Assembly (NCBI GenBank): GCA_007693555.1
Contig: REDJ01000232.1
Span: 1 to 64,000, forward strand
Direction: 5' to 3'
DNA length: 64,000 nt
Origin: Bacteroidota bacterium
GTDB lineage: Bacteria > Bacteroidota > Bacteroidia > Bacteroidales > UBA7960
Shown: positions 18,284 to 27,169 of the stretch, piece after piece
Layout: each line of letters starts with the position of its first letter
Position numbering within the stretch: the stretch's first letter is position 1
The notes under the pieces: model-generated
The model's database searches: none
Told to the model about the DNA's origin: nothing
What the model saw: only the letters and a program-made list of their open reading frames with translations
Made by a program: the position numbers and the translations under genes

Positions 18284-20314
18284 TTATTCTTCCCGTTTTT
18301 TATTTCTTGCCTTCAAAAGCTGTTTTATTTCCCGCAGTCTTTCTTCGGTCAGAGAATATCTGGTGATAAAGAAGAAGGAGAAAATGCTTAGTAAAATGGG
18401 TAATCCTATTTCCACCAGCCGCATCATGAACAGGGTATAGGGAGCTTGTATTTTAAGTGGAACAACGCGTTCTTCCATTTGCAAAAGCTCTTTTTCAAGC
18501 AACCGGAGGTCTCTTGCAGTATTGAAAGTTGCGAGATCCTTACGGATTTCAGCAATGTTCTCAAGTAACTCTATGTAGTGATCTTCGCTTTTCTCTGATT
18601 CTTTTGTGCGGGTTTTCAGGTGGGCCTGCAGGTGATAAGCGTTCACTTCAGCTTTTATCAGTTTGACCTGCAGTGCCAATGCTGTAATTTCCCGTGCGAG
18701 TTCATCTGTAGGTTTAATGCCCTGATCCTGCAGTTTTTGAATTGCTGTTTCAAGTTCCCCTATGGTATTGCGCATTTCTTCAATGGCCCCTGCAAAGAAT
18801 TGGTCGCGGGTTTCAATTATATGATCCCGGCCGGGGCTGCGCAATGCTTCCCTTTCAAGGTAGATCAGGTATTGGTTGGCTTCATTGAGAGCCTGAGATG
18901 CAAGATTCTCCAGGATAGAAATATTAGGACTGTTTGTTTCTGTAAAAATGTTTTGTTGCTGTATTACTTGAACTTCATTGCGCATTTCACGTAAGCTTCC
19001 TTCAATGGCGTCAACGCGTGTTACCTGTGTCTGATCGAACATGGTTAAAACGATCAGTGCACCGGCCACAAAACTTGCAAGAGCTGTCCCCATTTTAATG
19101 AACCACCAGAAAATGGAATAGAAACTACCCTCGGTGCGTTTGCCGGTGTTCAGGTCATCTTCATCGCAAATATCGCCCACCATTGATGCTCCCAGGGTAA
19201 AGAAGAATAACATACCTGCGGAAAGCAGCATCGTAGGGATAACGATCAGGTAAGGATAGTTGGGGTTGTAAAAAACTATCTTTGAAAATTGTGCCAATGC
19301 CATTAGCCCGATGGCGAGAATAAGTGTTTTTCGTTTTCCGATTTTCGGGCCGATCCAGTTGAGCGGAAAAACAGCCAACAGACCTGTAATTGCCCAAACC
19401 GTGCCATTTATCCCAAGCAGGTAGGCTCCGGCAACCTTATCACCACCAAAAATGTAAAAGATAGGGATATAAGAGCCCAGCAGGTTCACAAAATTGAACC
19501 CCATGGCCAGGGTGAATATGGTTAGCGTGAGTTTGATAAAGTTTTTATTGCTGGCAGCATGTTTCATATCTTTCCAGAAGGGAGTCTTTTCTTGCTTTAC
19601 AACCCTTTTGAAACCAGGCTCGCGCAAAGAGAAAAACCACCAGAACGATAAAGGGATCAGGATAGCTGCAACCAATATGGAAACATAGCGCATTCCATCG
19701 GCTTCATTGCCTCCGGGTCCTTTGAAGAATTCCATGCTGGCCAGCGCAAAAAGCCAGGGAGTACTCATGGCAAAAAGATTTCCCACAAAACTTTTGGCAC
19801 TGAACAGACGTGTGCGCTCGTGGGCGTCGGATGTCATTTCCATTCCCAACGCACCGTGGGGAATCTCAAAAATAGTACATGCAGTAAAAAAGAGCAACAA
19901 TGAGACAAGGATATAACCCAGCTGAAAAGCCTGGTAGCCGGCTTCTGACGGAAACCATACACGAACCATATCGCCTTTGGGTATCCACCACATAAGCACA
20001 AAAAATACGGCTACCAAAATTCCGCCCACCAGCAGGAAAGGACGCCGGCGCCCCCAGCGGGTACGCACATTATCGGAAAAGTGCCCTATAATAGGGTCAG
20101 ATACTGCATCCCATAAACGCGGGATGATCAGGATCACACCCAGCCAGAAGGCACTCAGACCGAGGCTGATATTACCCATTAATCCCACAAGTATACCGGC
20201 CACATTGAAGAGGGCGATGGGGATGATTCCTCCCGATCCAAAAGCCGCCAGTTGCGAAAACTTTATCCGGTCTTCGTCCAGGGTATTTTGCTGTTTGGGT
20301 TTCTGCTCGTCCAT
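18284..20314 (-). CDS. GPH-family (MFS) sugar:cation symporter with long coiled-coil insert
   Basis: The 676-residue inner membrane protein is a glycoside-pentoside-hexuronide (MelB-type) symporter. It has the family motifs LWDAVSDPIIGHFSD (68-81), RTRWGRRRPF, and DICDEDDLNTGKRTEG (381-396). Eleven membrane segments are visible up to about residue 426. A hydrophilic, Glu/Gln/Lys-rich helical segment of about 195 residues (427-622) then precedes a final membrane helix (about 625-652) and a charged tail. Typical family members are 450-500 residues without such an insert. It probably carries beta-1,2-gluco-oligosaccharides or sophorose from periplasm to cytosol, feeding the adjacent GH35 and GH94 enzymes. 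The substrate is inferred from context. Confidence 0.88.
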   Translation of the reverse strand: MDEQKPKQQNTLDEDRIKFSQLAAFGSGGIIPIALFNVAGILVGLMGNISLGLSAFWLGVILIIPRLWDAVSDPIIGHFSDNVRTRWGRRRPFLLVGGILVAVFFVLMWWIPKGDMVRVWFPSEAGYQAFQLGYILVSLLLFFTACTIFEIPHGALGMEMTSDAHERTRLFSAKSFVGNLFAMSTPWLFALASMEFFKGPGGNEADGMRYVSILVAAILIPLSFWWFFSLREPGFKRVVKQEKTPFWKDMKHAASNKNFIKLTLTIFTLAMGFNFVNLLGSYIPIFYIFGGDKVAGAYLLGINGTVWAITGLLAVFPLNWIGPKIGKRKTLILAIGLMALAQFSKIVFYNPNYPYLIVIPTMLLSAGMLFFFTLGASMVGDICDEDDLNTGKRTEGSFYSIFWWFIKMGTALASFVAGALIVLTMFDQTQVTRVDAIEGSLREMRNEVQVIQQQNIFTETNSPNISILENLASQALNEANQYLIYLEREALRSPGRDHIIETRDQFFAGAIEEMRNTIGELETAIQKLQDQGIKPTDELAREITALALQVKLIKAEVNAYHLQAHLKTRTKESEKSEDHYIELLENIAEIRKDLATFNTARDLRLLEKELLQMEERVVPLKIQAPYTLFMMRLVEIGLPILLSIFSFFFITRYSLTEERLREIKQLLKARNKKREE

Positions 20315-20392
20315 TGGATAAATTTGAATTTTAAAGTAACCTTTCTGATAATTTTCTTCAAATCACTGAATTGCTATTTGCAAATATTCTAG

Positions 20393-21790
20393 TTAATCCA
20401 GGTATTTAAACCCAAGCCTGTTGAGTCCCTTTTGAATAATAGGGTCTGGCATTACATGATCCCAGATGAGTCCGCTGCGGAAATTTTCAATCATCACCAG
20501 CATGGGGCCTTGTGCTACACCAATAAAATCATCATTAACCCAGCCTGCTGTATAATTAAAAGCGTCGTAGAACCCATAAGGCCCCCAGATGCTGTCGCCA
20601 CTTATTTCTATCATTGATCTTATGGTAGGAAATACAATCTCAGGAGCGAACGGGAGCGAAGAAAGTGGCCCGTAAGGAGCAATGGTACCATCGTCAAAGT
20701 AGTTGTAGTCGGGCCCGGCGGCGCCTCTGCCTGCATAGCCCAGAAATTCATAATCACCATAATTGTACTCTTCACCCGGACCGTCGCTGGCGGTTACTCC
20801 CCAGCAAAACTCACCATAACCCTTCCATCCGTGTGGGTTCTGTATGGCATATTGCTGTTGTGTAAGGGTAGCACGACGTGAATTTTCAAAATAATCAATT
20901 CCCTTTTCTTTCATATACCTGTCAACAACACCTCGGAAATCGATAAAGGCGTGCGAAAACTGATGTCCGAAAAGGGGAGGAAAGGCCACATGAGAAAGAC
21001 CGGGGTACGGAGTTTTCCAGTTATAAGTTGCCAGCCAGGCATCAAAACTTTCTTCAACGTTTTCCATTCCTGTTCCGGCAGCAAGGATGTAAAGGAAAAG
21101 TCCTTCATTAAACCCGTACCATCCCCAATTAATAATACCTTCTTCGGGATACCATCCCATGGAGATGGTTTTAGGGTGGTTGGTTTCTGGTCCCATATCA
21201 AAGATGCTCCAGTCCAGACGGTTCAGTAAAAAAGCAGCCATTTCTCTAATGGCTCGTTCAGTTTCATTATCGCCTCTATAATAATTTCTAGAAAATATGA
21301 CTCCCATCAACAATAACCCTGTATCTATGGAAGACAGTTCAGACTCCCAGGTACGTTTGCCGGTCTCCATATCCAGAAAATGGTAATAAAAACCATGATA
21401 TCCGGTAGCATCCACTGCATCGCTTTGCTCTGACTCTACCAGGAAAGCAAGTGCGTTATAAGTAATTTGTGCTGCTTCCTCGCGTGTCATCCAGTTTCTT
21501 TCGACTGCCACTGCAAGCGATGGAAGTGCAAAACCCGTGGAAGCAATACTTGAAGGAGCATAATCTGCTCCCCGGTCTTTGAACAGACCCTTTTCTTTAT
21601 TAACTTTTTCTTTGAAAAATAAAAAAGTCTGGTACTGTATTGAGTCAAGAAGTGCTTCGTCTTCGGCACTCAGTTGATAGTCTACTTTCCCTTGTGAGGT
21701 AAAGGTTATGGTCTGCCGGGTATCACCACAAGAGGAAAAAATCAAGGTTGAAACAACAAATATCCATAATAAAGATTTCAATGTTTGCAT
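20393..21790 (-). CDS. Divergent GH144-related (glycoamylase-fold) lipoprotein
   Basis: The 465-residue protein has a lipobox (LIFSSC, Cys21) and one glycoamylase-type (alpha/alpha)6 domain: STGFALPSLAVAVERNWMTREEA, GYHGFYYHFLDMETG, GFNEGLFLYILAAG and GPMLVMIENFRSGLIW. It is clearly related to the two canonical GH144 proteins of this locus but differs at the acidic cluster. Their DDGxDxVET becomes ESELSSIDT (149-157), keeping only Asp156, while Glu229 (GFNEG) matches the third residue. It therefore probably belongs to a neighbouring subfamily with different specificity or mode of attack (exo or disaccharide-releasing rather than endo). It lies 78 bases upstream of the symporter gene. Function beyond glucan cleavage is not assignable from sequence alone. 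Confidence 0.78.
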   Translation of the reverse strand: MQTLKSLLWIFVVSTLIFSSCGDTRQTITFTSQGKVDYQLSAEDEALLDSIQYQTFLFFKEKVNKEKGLFKDRGADYAPSSIASTGFALPSLAVAVERNWMTREEAAQITYNALAFLVESEQSDAVDATGYHGFYYHFLDMETGKRTWESELSSIDTGLLLMGVIFSRNYYRGDNETERAIREMAAFLLNRLDWSIFDMGPETNHPKTISMGWYPEEGIINWGWYGFNEGLFLYILAAGTGMENVEESFDAWLATYNWKTPYPGLSHVAFPPLFGHQFSHAFIDFRGVVDRYMKEKGIDYFENSRRATLTQQQYAIQNPHGWKGYGEFCWGVTASDGPGEEYNYGDYEFLGYAGRGAAGPDYNYFDDGTIAPYGPLSSLPFAPEIVFPTIRSMIEISGDSIWGPYGFYDAFNYTAGWVNDDFIGVAQGPMLVMIENFRSGLIWDHVMPDPIIQKGLNRLGFKYLD

Positions 21791-21862
21791 AATCTTGTTG
21801 TTATTAGAAGGTTAGGTTTTTAGTATTTTGAATGTTTTTTTCGTGTATTCAATTTAAGGTTG

Positions 21863-24800
21863 TCATAGAACCGAGAGCTTTTTTACCATGGTGCCCAGGT
21901 AATTTTGAATTCTGACCATGTAAATTCCGCTTTTCAGGCCGGATATGTCCAATATAGTCTGTTCCTGTTGGGATTTTTTGGTTAACAGTTCTTTTCCGTT
22001 TATGTCGAAAATGGAGATTGTAACCTTCTCCGGTGAAAAAAGAGTAACTTTTTGAGAAGCCGGGTTAGGAAACATCTGGAAAGACAGTGAGTGAGAAAGA
22101 TTTGTTTCAGAAGAAACCTGACTTATAAAACCAACCAGGTCTATATAAACTTTATTTTGCGATGGCACAGTAGAACCTTTTTCAAATGTGATATCTATTC
22201 TCTGGATTTTGCTCATGTCGGGCAAATTGTTTGCCCAATCCATGGTTAAAAAATCTTCTACAGGTAAGTTTACTCCCTGCCAATCTGTATCTATATCAAT
22301 ATAAGTATAGGATGCCCCGTCGGTTCCTTGTATACCATCTGTATCAAACATTTGAATCCTGACATCTGAGATGGGTTCATCAGCTTTGATATATATTACC
22401 ATTTCATCATGCCCGCTGATATTTGCCGAAGGGAATGCCCACAACCAGTAGGATGTAAAGTCATTTACCACGTCCAGGTCATATTCAAGCTGCAGTACAG
22501 TTCCTCCAAATTCTCCCTGATTGCTCAGATCGGTGGCGGTGAGCCCCTGTGCCCAGCCAGGAATTTCCCGAAATCCTTCCACATTGGTAAAACCCGGAAT
22601 TGAAAAATCACTGTAAATAAAATAATCACCCGGATCATTTCCCCATCCGCTCAATGAAACATTAATGTCATCTCCAATTTGTAGTGTTGCATTTTTCAAA
22701 CCAGGACTATCAGGTGAAAATGAAACCAGCACAGTTTCACTTTCCAGCAAACCAAGTTCAATAGTTTCTGATGGAGTCTGAAGAATAAATTGAGAAGCAT
22801 CCTCGCCGGTTATATTTATATCATCAGGGTTAATAATCCACTTGGCTTTGCCCCTGTTATATAATGTAAACCCCACCGGATCAGTTGTGCTATTCAGGGG
22901 ATGTGCTCCAAAATCATTTGAGTCAGGAGAAACAAAAGGAACAGGTTCATTAGGCGGTTCCTCGAGCAATATATCATCAAAATCCCACGATACTATATTA
23001 TTGGTAGCACCATCAAAAACCCATGCAAGCCTGAAACTTTCAGCGCCTAAACCATGATTCTCGCTGTCGATAATTCCTAAAAACTCTGTTGAAGCAATGA
23101 AATCCGGATCTACCCATTCATTAATGATATATTCCTGGCCATCGGCAATGGCAATAACCGAAAGTGTATAAATGCCGGGTTGTTGAAAATTACGAACCCT
23201 GTATTTAAATGAAAGGAGCAATGTATCCAGGTCATGGGTAATTATTTCAGGTGTTTTAAGATAGAACCGACCTGTTTTTTCAGGCTCCCACCAGAATACC
23301 ATTTCCGGGGGAGTGCCTCCGGCATTGCTGAGCATAAAAGTCTCCCAGTTTCGGGTATCGCTCACCCAGCCTCTAGGTACACCTCCCTGAACCTGGGCAG
23401 AGAAATCTTCGAGCCATGGTAGCTCTGTAATGGTGGGATCAAAGCTTTTACCTGAAAGCGGTATGTTTTTTTCAGCAATATTTAAAACAGCTGACATTTC
23501 ACCTACGTTTTGGGGAGTAAAAGCAACATAAACAAATGCCGTGTCAGAATGACCGAGTATAACACTTTCACTAAGATTGTATAAGGTAAATGCTTCATTG
23601 TCCGGGCCTGTAATCTCAATGTCAGCAGGTTGAATGTTTATAAATCCCCCACCGATATTGGTTAATGAAAACTTTACAGAATCAGATTGAAAGTTAACCT
23701 GCAATTCTCCAAAATTAAATTCACCAGGTGTAATTGCAAGAGCGGGTAAGGCATTTACCTCAATATCATCAATTGCCCAATAATTTATGTCATCTTCCTG
23801 TCCCGAAAAGTGCCATGCGAGAAAAAACATACTTGCTCCCACTCCGTGATTTTCACTGTAGATTGTAAATGTATTTTCTTCGGAGGTAAAATTGCCGGGG
23901 TTGTCCCATTGCGCTACAATATATTGTTGCTCATCTGCAATGGAAAGCAGTTTTAATGAATAGTTTTCATACTCAGGATTTTCTACCATGGAATGTTTAA
24001 AAGTCACAGTTAAACTGTCGAGACCCTGGGTTTGCAAAGGTGGTGTTCTTACCATAGCATAGGATTCATCCTCTGATAACCCTCCAAAAAACAACTCTGG
24101 TGATTGTCCCCCTGCAAAATCTGTATCGGTTATTTGCCAGTCTCCTTCCATTGCCATCCATCCGAATGGTAGATCGTCATCAGTAATATCCTGAAAATCC
24201 TCTGTCCATGGAAACTCTGTTATGGTGGCATCAAATGCGGTTCCGGAGATGTCTGCACTGTCAACTGCAAAATTGAGAACTACTTCCTTTAACCCTGTAT
24301 TATGTGGCTTAAAAATAACTTCTGTTACAATACTGTCGCCAGGCAATAATTCTATAATTTGATCAGGCTTAAGCAATTCGAAATGTGTATCATCAGCTTT
24401 TAACTTAAAATGAGCAAGTACGCCAAAATGATCCGATTCCATGTCTTCATCTTCATGTACATCGTTAAGAACAATTTCTGCAGAAAGAGGCAGTATGTCA
24501 TCAAGGCTTGCCTTATTGAAAAAAACATAGTCAATTCTTCTCATCTGATGGCCCACTCTGTGATTCAACGTTGCATGTTCCGGGTCCAGGTGATTTTCAT
24601 GAAAAATCGGATATACATCTTTGAAATCGTCATACATAAGTTGCATTTCTTCCCAGTCGGGATTTGCATTAAAGTCGCCGGTAATAAAAATATAACTTCC
24701 GTTGTTGGTTTCTTCTATAAAATCAAGAAAATCATTGATTTGTATAATGCGGATATGGCTATCCAGCATTCTATGATGCAGGTGAGTATTGTACACATCA

Positions 24801-25366
24801 ACAGTGTTTCCGTATACATCCAGTTTCACATGAATTGCGGTCCTGAATCTGTTAAGAGGTTCCAGTGCACGGTAATTTGTTTCCAGAATGGGATACCTTG
24901 AAACAATAGCATTACCATAACGTTGAACACTGCTTTCATCATCTACAGAATCAAAATAATAATAAAACCCCAGTGAATCTGCAATTTGCATAGCCTGATT
25001 ATCCAGGTTTGCTCTTTGAATGATTTCCTGAAACCCGATAATATCAACATCCATTTCACGAAGTCCATCAAGGATATATGCAAATCTGCCGGGCCAGTTT
25101 CCATCATCAGCTTCAATGTTGTAGGTCATTACAGACAAATTTGTTGTTAGGGCATTCTTCCCGTTTAGACTAATATCTTCAGGGTTGATGATCACCGGGC
25201 TTTCTGAATCATTTAAGAAAACAAAGGGTTTAGCTGGAGAAGAAGTGCCCGTTTGCTGTTGTGGAAATTCAAATTCGGATGGATTGATAAACGATTGAGA
25301 CCTTAGCAATCCACCGTTATATAAAACATTACTAATAAGGAGTATCAGGAGTATACTTTTTATCAT
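21863..25366 (-). CDS. T9SS-secreted multidomain EEP-family phosphoesterase/nuclease-like protein
   Basis: The 1167-residue exported protein has a signal peptide (about 1-24). An endonuclease/exonuclease/phosphatase domain (about 76-322) carries all family signatures: N83 (MTYNI), E114 (GFQEI), H195 (NTHLHH), GDFNANP from 230, D279 (RIDYVF) and SDH 311-313. Three HYDIN-like (choice-of-anchor D) beta-sandwiches are present (27-75 plus 326-385; about 541-645; about 808-908), with the EEP domain inserted in the first. Choice-of-anchor J-type domains lie at about 386-540 and 649-803, a jelly roll at about 917-1080 and a T9SS sorting domain at about 1095-1167. EEP enzymes hydrolyse phosphodiesters or phosphomonoesters. 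Location beside GH144 genes suggests it works on phospho-decorated glucan; nuclease activity is the alternative. Confidence 0.85.
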   Translation of the reverse strand: MIKSILLILLISNVLYNGGLLRSQSFINPSEFEFPQQQTGTSSPAKPFVFLNDSESPVIINPEDISLNGKNALTTNLSVMTYNIEADDGNWPGRFAYILDGLREMDVDIIGFQEIIQRANLDNQAMQIADSLGFYYYFDSVDDESSVQRYGNAIVSRYPILETNYRALEPLNRFRTAIHVKLDVYGNTVDVYNTHLHHRMLDSHIRIIQINDFLDFIEETNNGSYIFITGDFNANPDWEEMQLMYDDFKDVYPIFHENHLDPEHATLNHRVGHQMRRIDYVFFNKASLDDILPLSAEIVLNDVHEDEDMESDHFGVLAHFKLKADDTHFELLKPDQIIELLPGDSIVTEVIFKPHNTGLKEVVLNFAVDSADISGTAFDATITEFPWTEDFQDITDDDLPFGWMAMEGDWQITDTDFAGGQSPELFFGGLSEDESYAMVRTPPLQTQGLDSLTVTFKHSMVENPEYENYSLKLLSIADEQQYIVAQWDNPGNFTSEENTFTIYSENHGVGASMFFLAWHFSGQEDDINYWAIDDIEVNALPALAITPGEFNFGELQVNFQSDSVKFSLTNIGGGFINIQPADIEITGPDNEAFTLYNLSESVILGHSDTAFVYVAFTPQNVGEMSAVLNIAEKNIPLSGKSFDPTITELPWLEDFSAQVQGGVPRGWVSDTRNWETFMLSNAGGTPPEMVFWWEPEKTGRFYLKTPEIITHDLDTLLLSFKYRVRNFQQPGIYTLSVIAIADGQEYIINEWVDPDFIASTEFLGIIDSENHGLGAESFRLAWVFDGATNNIVSWDFDDILLEEPPNEPVPFVSPDSNDFGAHPLNSTTDPVGFTLYNRGKAKWIINPDDINITGEDASQFILQTPSETIELGLLESETVLVSFSPDSPGLKNATLQIGDDINVSLSGWGNDPGDYFIYSDFSIPGFTNVEGFREIPGWAQGLTATDLSNQGEFGGTVLQLEYDLDVVNDFTSYWLWAFPSANISGHDEMVIYIKADEPISDVRIQMFDTDGIQGTDGASYTYIDIDTDWQGVNLPVEDFLTMDWANNLPDMSKIQRIDITFEKGSTVPSQNKVYIDLVGFISQVSSETNLSHSLSFQMFPNPASQKVTLFSPEKVTISIFDINGKELLTKKSQQEQTILDISGLKSGIYMVRIQNYLGTMVKKLSVL

Positions 25367-25433
25367 AGGTTTTGGTTTTTTTATAGTTATAACAAGTTTG
25401 TAATGTTCGAATTATTCGGATGAACTTTTTATC

Positions 25434-26813
25434 TCATGGTTCTTCATAATAAAAACCCAGTTTTTCCAGTCCATTATGGACATCCTGATTTTTCATAAAA
25501 ACATCCCATAAAAGTCCGCTTCTGTAATTTTCAATCATAACAACAATAGGTCCCTGGTCAATAGCAATGTAACTATCGGCAAACCATCTCTCATCAAAAT
25601 TGAAAGCATCCTTAAAGCCATAAGGCCCCCATAAGTCATTATATAAGTAATAGTAAAATGTACGTAATGCGCTCATGCTTTCTTCAGGAGTGTAGGGCAT
25701 TGAGCTTAGGGCAGCGGTCGGGGTAATGGTTCCATTATCTGTACCTCCGTAATTAAAAGGAGCATGTGCCCGATATCCAAATGGGTCATCGCTTGCTGTC
25801 AGTCCCCAGATAGAATCGCTGTAATGGCAATGATTACCGGGATTAACAATACAGTATTGTCTGTTTATCAAAGTATGATTGCGGTTTTGCAGCCAGTAGT
25901 CGGCATATTGATCATGCAAACCACGGGGATCAAGACCAAGGAAAGAATAGTGTGCAAAAAAGAGGGGCCCGCCAAAATGATATCCGAGGGGCAAGGGCAT
26001 ATAGTAATAATGACTGCCGTTGACCATATTGCCGTTTCTTGCCCAACCCTGGTGATATGCATCGGCTGAAACTGGATATGTAGGCGATGCTGCCGCAAGG
26101 ATGTAAACCATTAATGCTTCGTTCCACCCACTAATACGCATATTCATTTCGAAGCCGAAATTCGGCGACCAATGCCAAAACAATACATTCTGTCCCTGGG
26201 TATAAAACTGCCAGTTGATATCATACCAAAGGGTATCAACAAAGTTACGAAGTGAGTCTTCAAGAGGTGTATCACGATCAAAATACTCACGTGCTGCAAT
26301 GAGACCCTGAACCAGAAATGCAGTTTCTACAAGGTCTCCGCCATCATCTTTAGCACTAAAAGGAATAGTTCTACCTGTAGTACCATTATACCAGTGTGCC
26401 CAGGCGCCATGGTAACGGTCGGCATTGTCAAGAAAATTACATATTTGCAACACCCTGTCAAGTACTTCATCTCTTTGCAGGAAGCCACGCTCTATACCTG
26501 CAATCATGGCCATAATGCCGAATCCGGTGCCACCGGTTGTTATCAGGTTTCCTGAAGTATTCCTTTCGCGAGCCATGCCGGAAACAGGTTCTGCAAAATC
26601 CCAGAAATACTTGAGAGTTTGCTGTTGCACCAGGTCGAGCAATTCATCTTCACTTAAATCTTCTTCAATTACACGAACCAATTCAGGGCATCGGTCAGCA
26701 GGGTCCGTAGTTCCGTTATCAGGAAACTCATCGTCATTGCTACATGATAAAAAAAATATAATAACTAAAAGATACAGGCATGATGCCCTCGATTGAAAGG
26801 GATGGGTTGACAC
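25434..26813 (-). CDS. GH144-type endo-beta-1,2-glucanase lipoprotein
   Basis: The 459-residue protein is read from GTG at 26813, since no ATG lies in frame upstream before a stop, or between this codon and the lipobox. Residues 1-24 form a lipoprotein signal (IIFFLSC, Cys24). The catalytic domain has TTGGTGFGIMAM, ADRYHGAWAHW, KDDGGDLVET (155-164), GWNEALMVYILAA (Glu232) and GPIVVMIENYRSGLLW. D156, D160 and E232 correspond to the acidic triad of characterised GH144 enzymes, with identical spacing between the second Asp and the Glu. It is closely similar to the 2966-4297 protein. It is the first gene of the locus after the regulator and is probably a surface or periplasmic endo-acting enzyme starting glucan breakdown. 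Confidence 0.87.
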   Translation of the reverse strand: MSTHPFQSRASCLYLLVIIFFLSCSNDDEFPDNGTTDPADRCPELVRVIEEDLSEDELLDLVQQQTLKYFWDFAEPVSGMARERNTSGNLITTGGTGFGIMAMIAGIERGFLQRDEVLDRVLQICNFLDNADRYHGAWAHWYNGTTGRTIPFSAKDDGGDLVETAFLVQGLIAAREYFDRDTPLEDSLRNFVDTLWYDINWQFYTQGQNVLFWHWSPNFGFEMNMRISGWNEALMVYILAAASPTYPVSADAYHQGWARNGNMVNGSHYYYMPLPLGYHFGGPLFFAHYSFLGLDPRGLHDQYADYWLQNRNHTLINRQYCIVNPGNHCHYSDSIWGLTASDDPFGYRAHAPFNYGGTDNGTITPTAALSSMPYTPEESMSALRTFYYYLYNDLWGPYGFKDAFNFDERWFADSYIAIDQGPIVVMIENYRSGLLWDVFMKNQDVHNGLEKLGFYYEEP

Positions 26814-27169
26814 GGTGTTTTGGTTTAGTGTTTTGATAAATTATGTTTTCGGGTCTGAAAAAAATCTTTCTAAATCCTTTGTTTTATCCTGTTTATAACA
26901 TCAGTTTTCCAAAACATCTGCTATTGCCAACTAAGTGATGCTTTTTTTACCTAAAGATTATCAAGACAAAGAACGATTGTGTGAAAGAAGCTCTACAGTT
27001 TGGTAAATATAAGAATAACATGCGGTAGAGTCAAATTCCGGCAAGCATATCAATTGCACACATGATTAATATCCCGTCATTTATACCTTAATAATTCTTT
27101 CACATCAGAAATTATAATGTTGACTGACAGTAGTTTAAAATGTTAAAAAGTTACTTTTTTTATGATGGG
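26814..27169. other. Intergenic region between the regulator gene and the glucan operon
   Basis: This 356-base AT-rich stretch lies downstream of the regulator gene and upstream of the first enzyme gene, both on the minus strand. It is the natural place for the operon promoter and a regulator-binding site. I searched it for the Bacteroidota motif TAnnTTTG on the minus strand and found no exact match, and saw no convincing inverted repeat or terminator. No coding potential is evident. Confidence 0.5.

Noticed and set aside
21863-25366. Simple extracellular nuclease unrelated to the locus
   Set aside because: Not excluded, but the gene is embedded mid-operon between GH144-type genes and shares a jelly-roll domain with two other locus proteins, so a link to the glucan is favoured.
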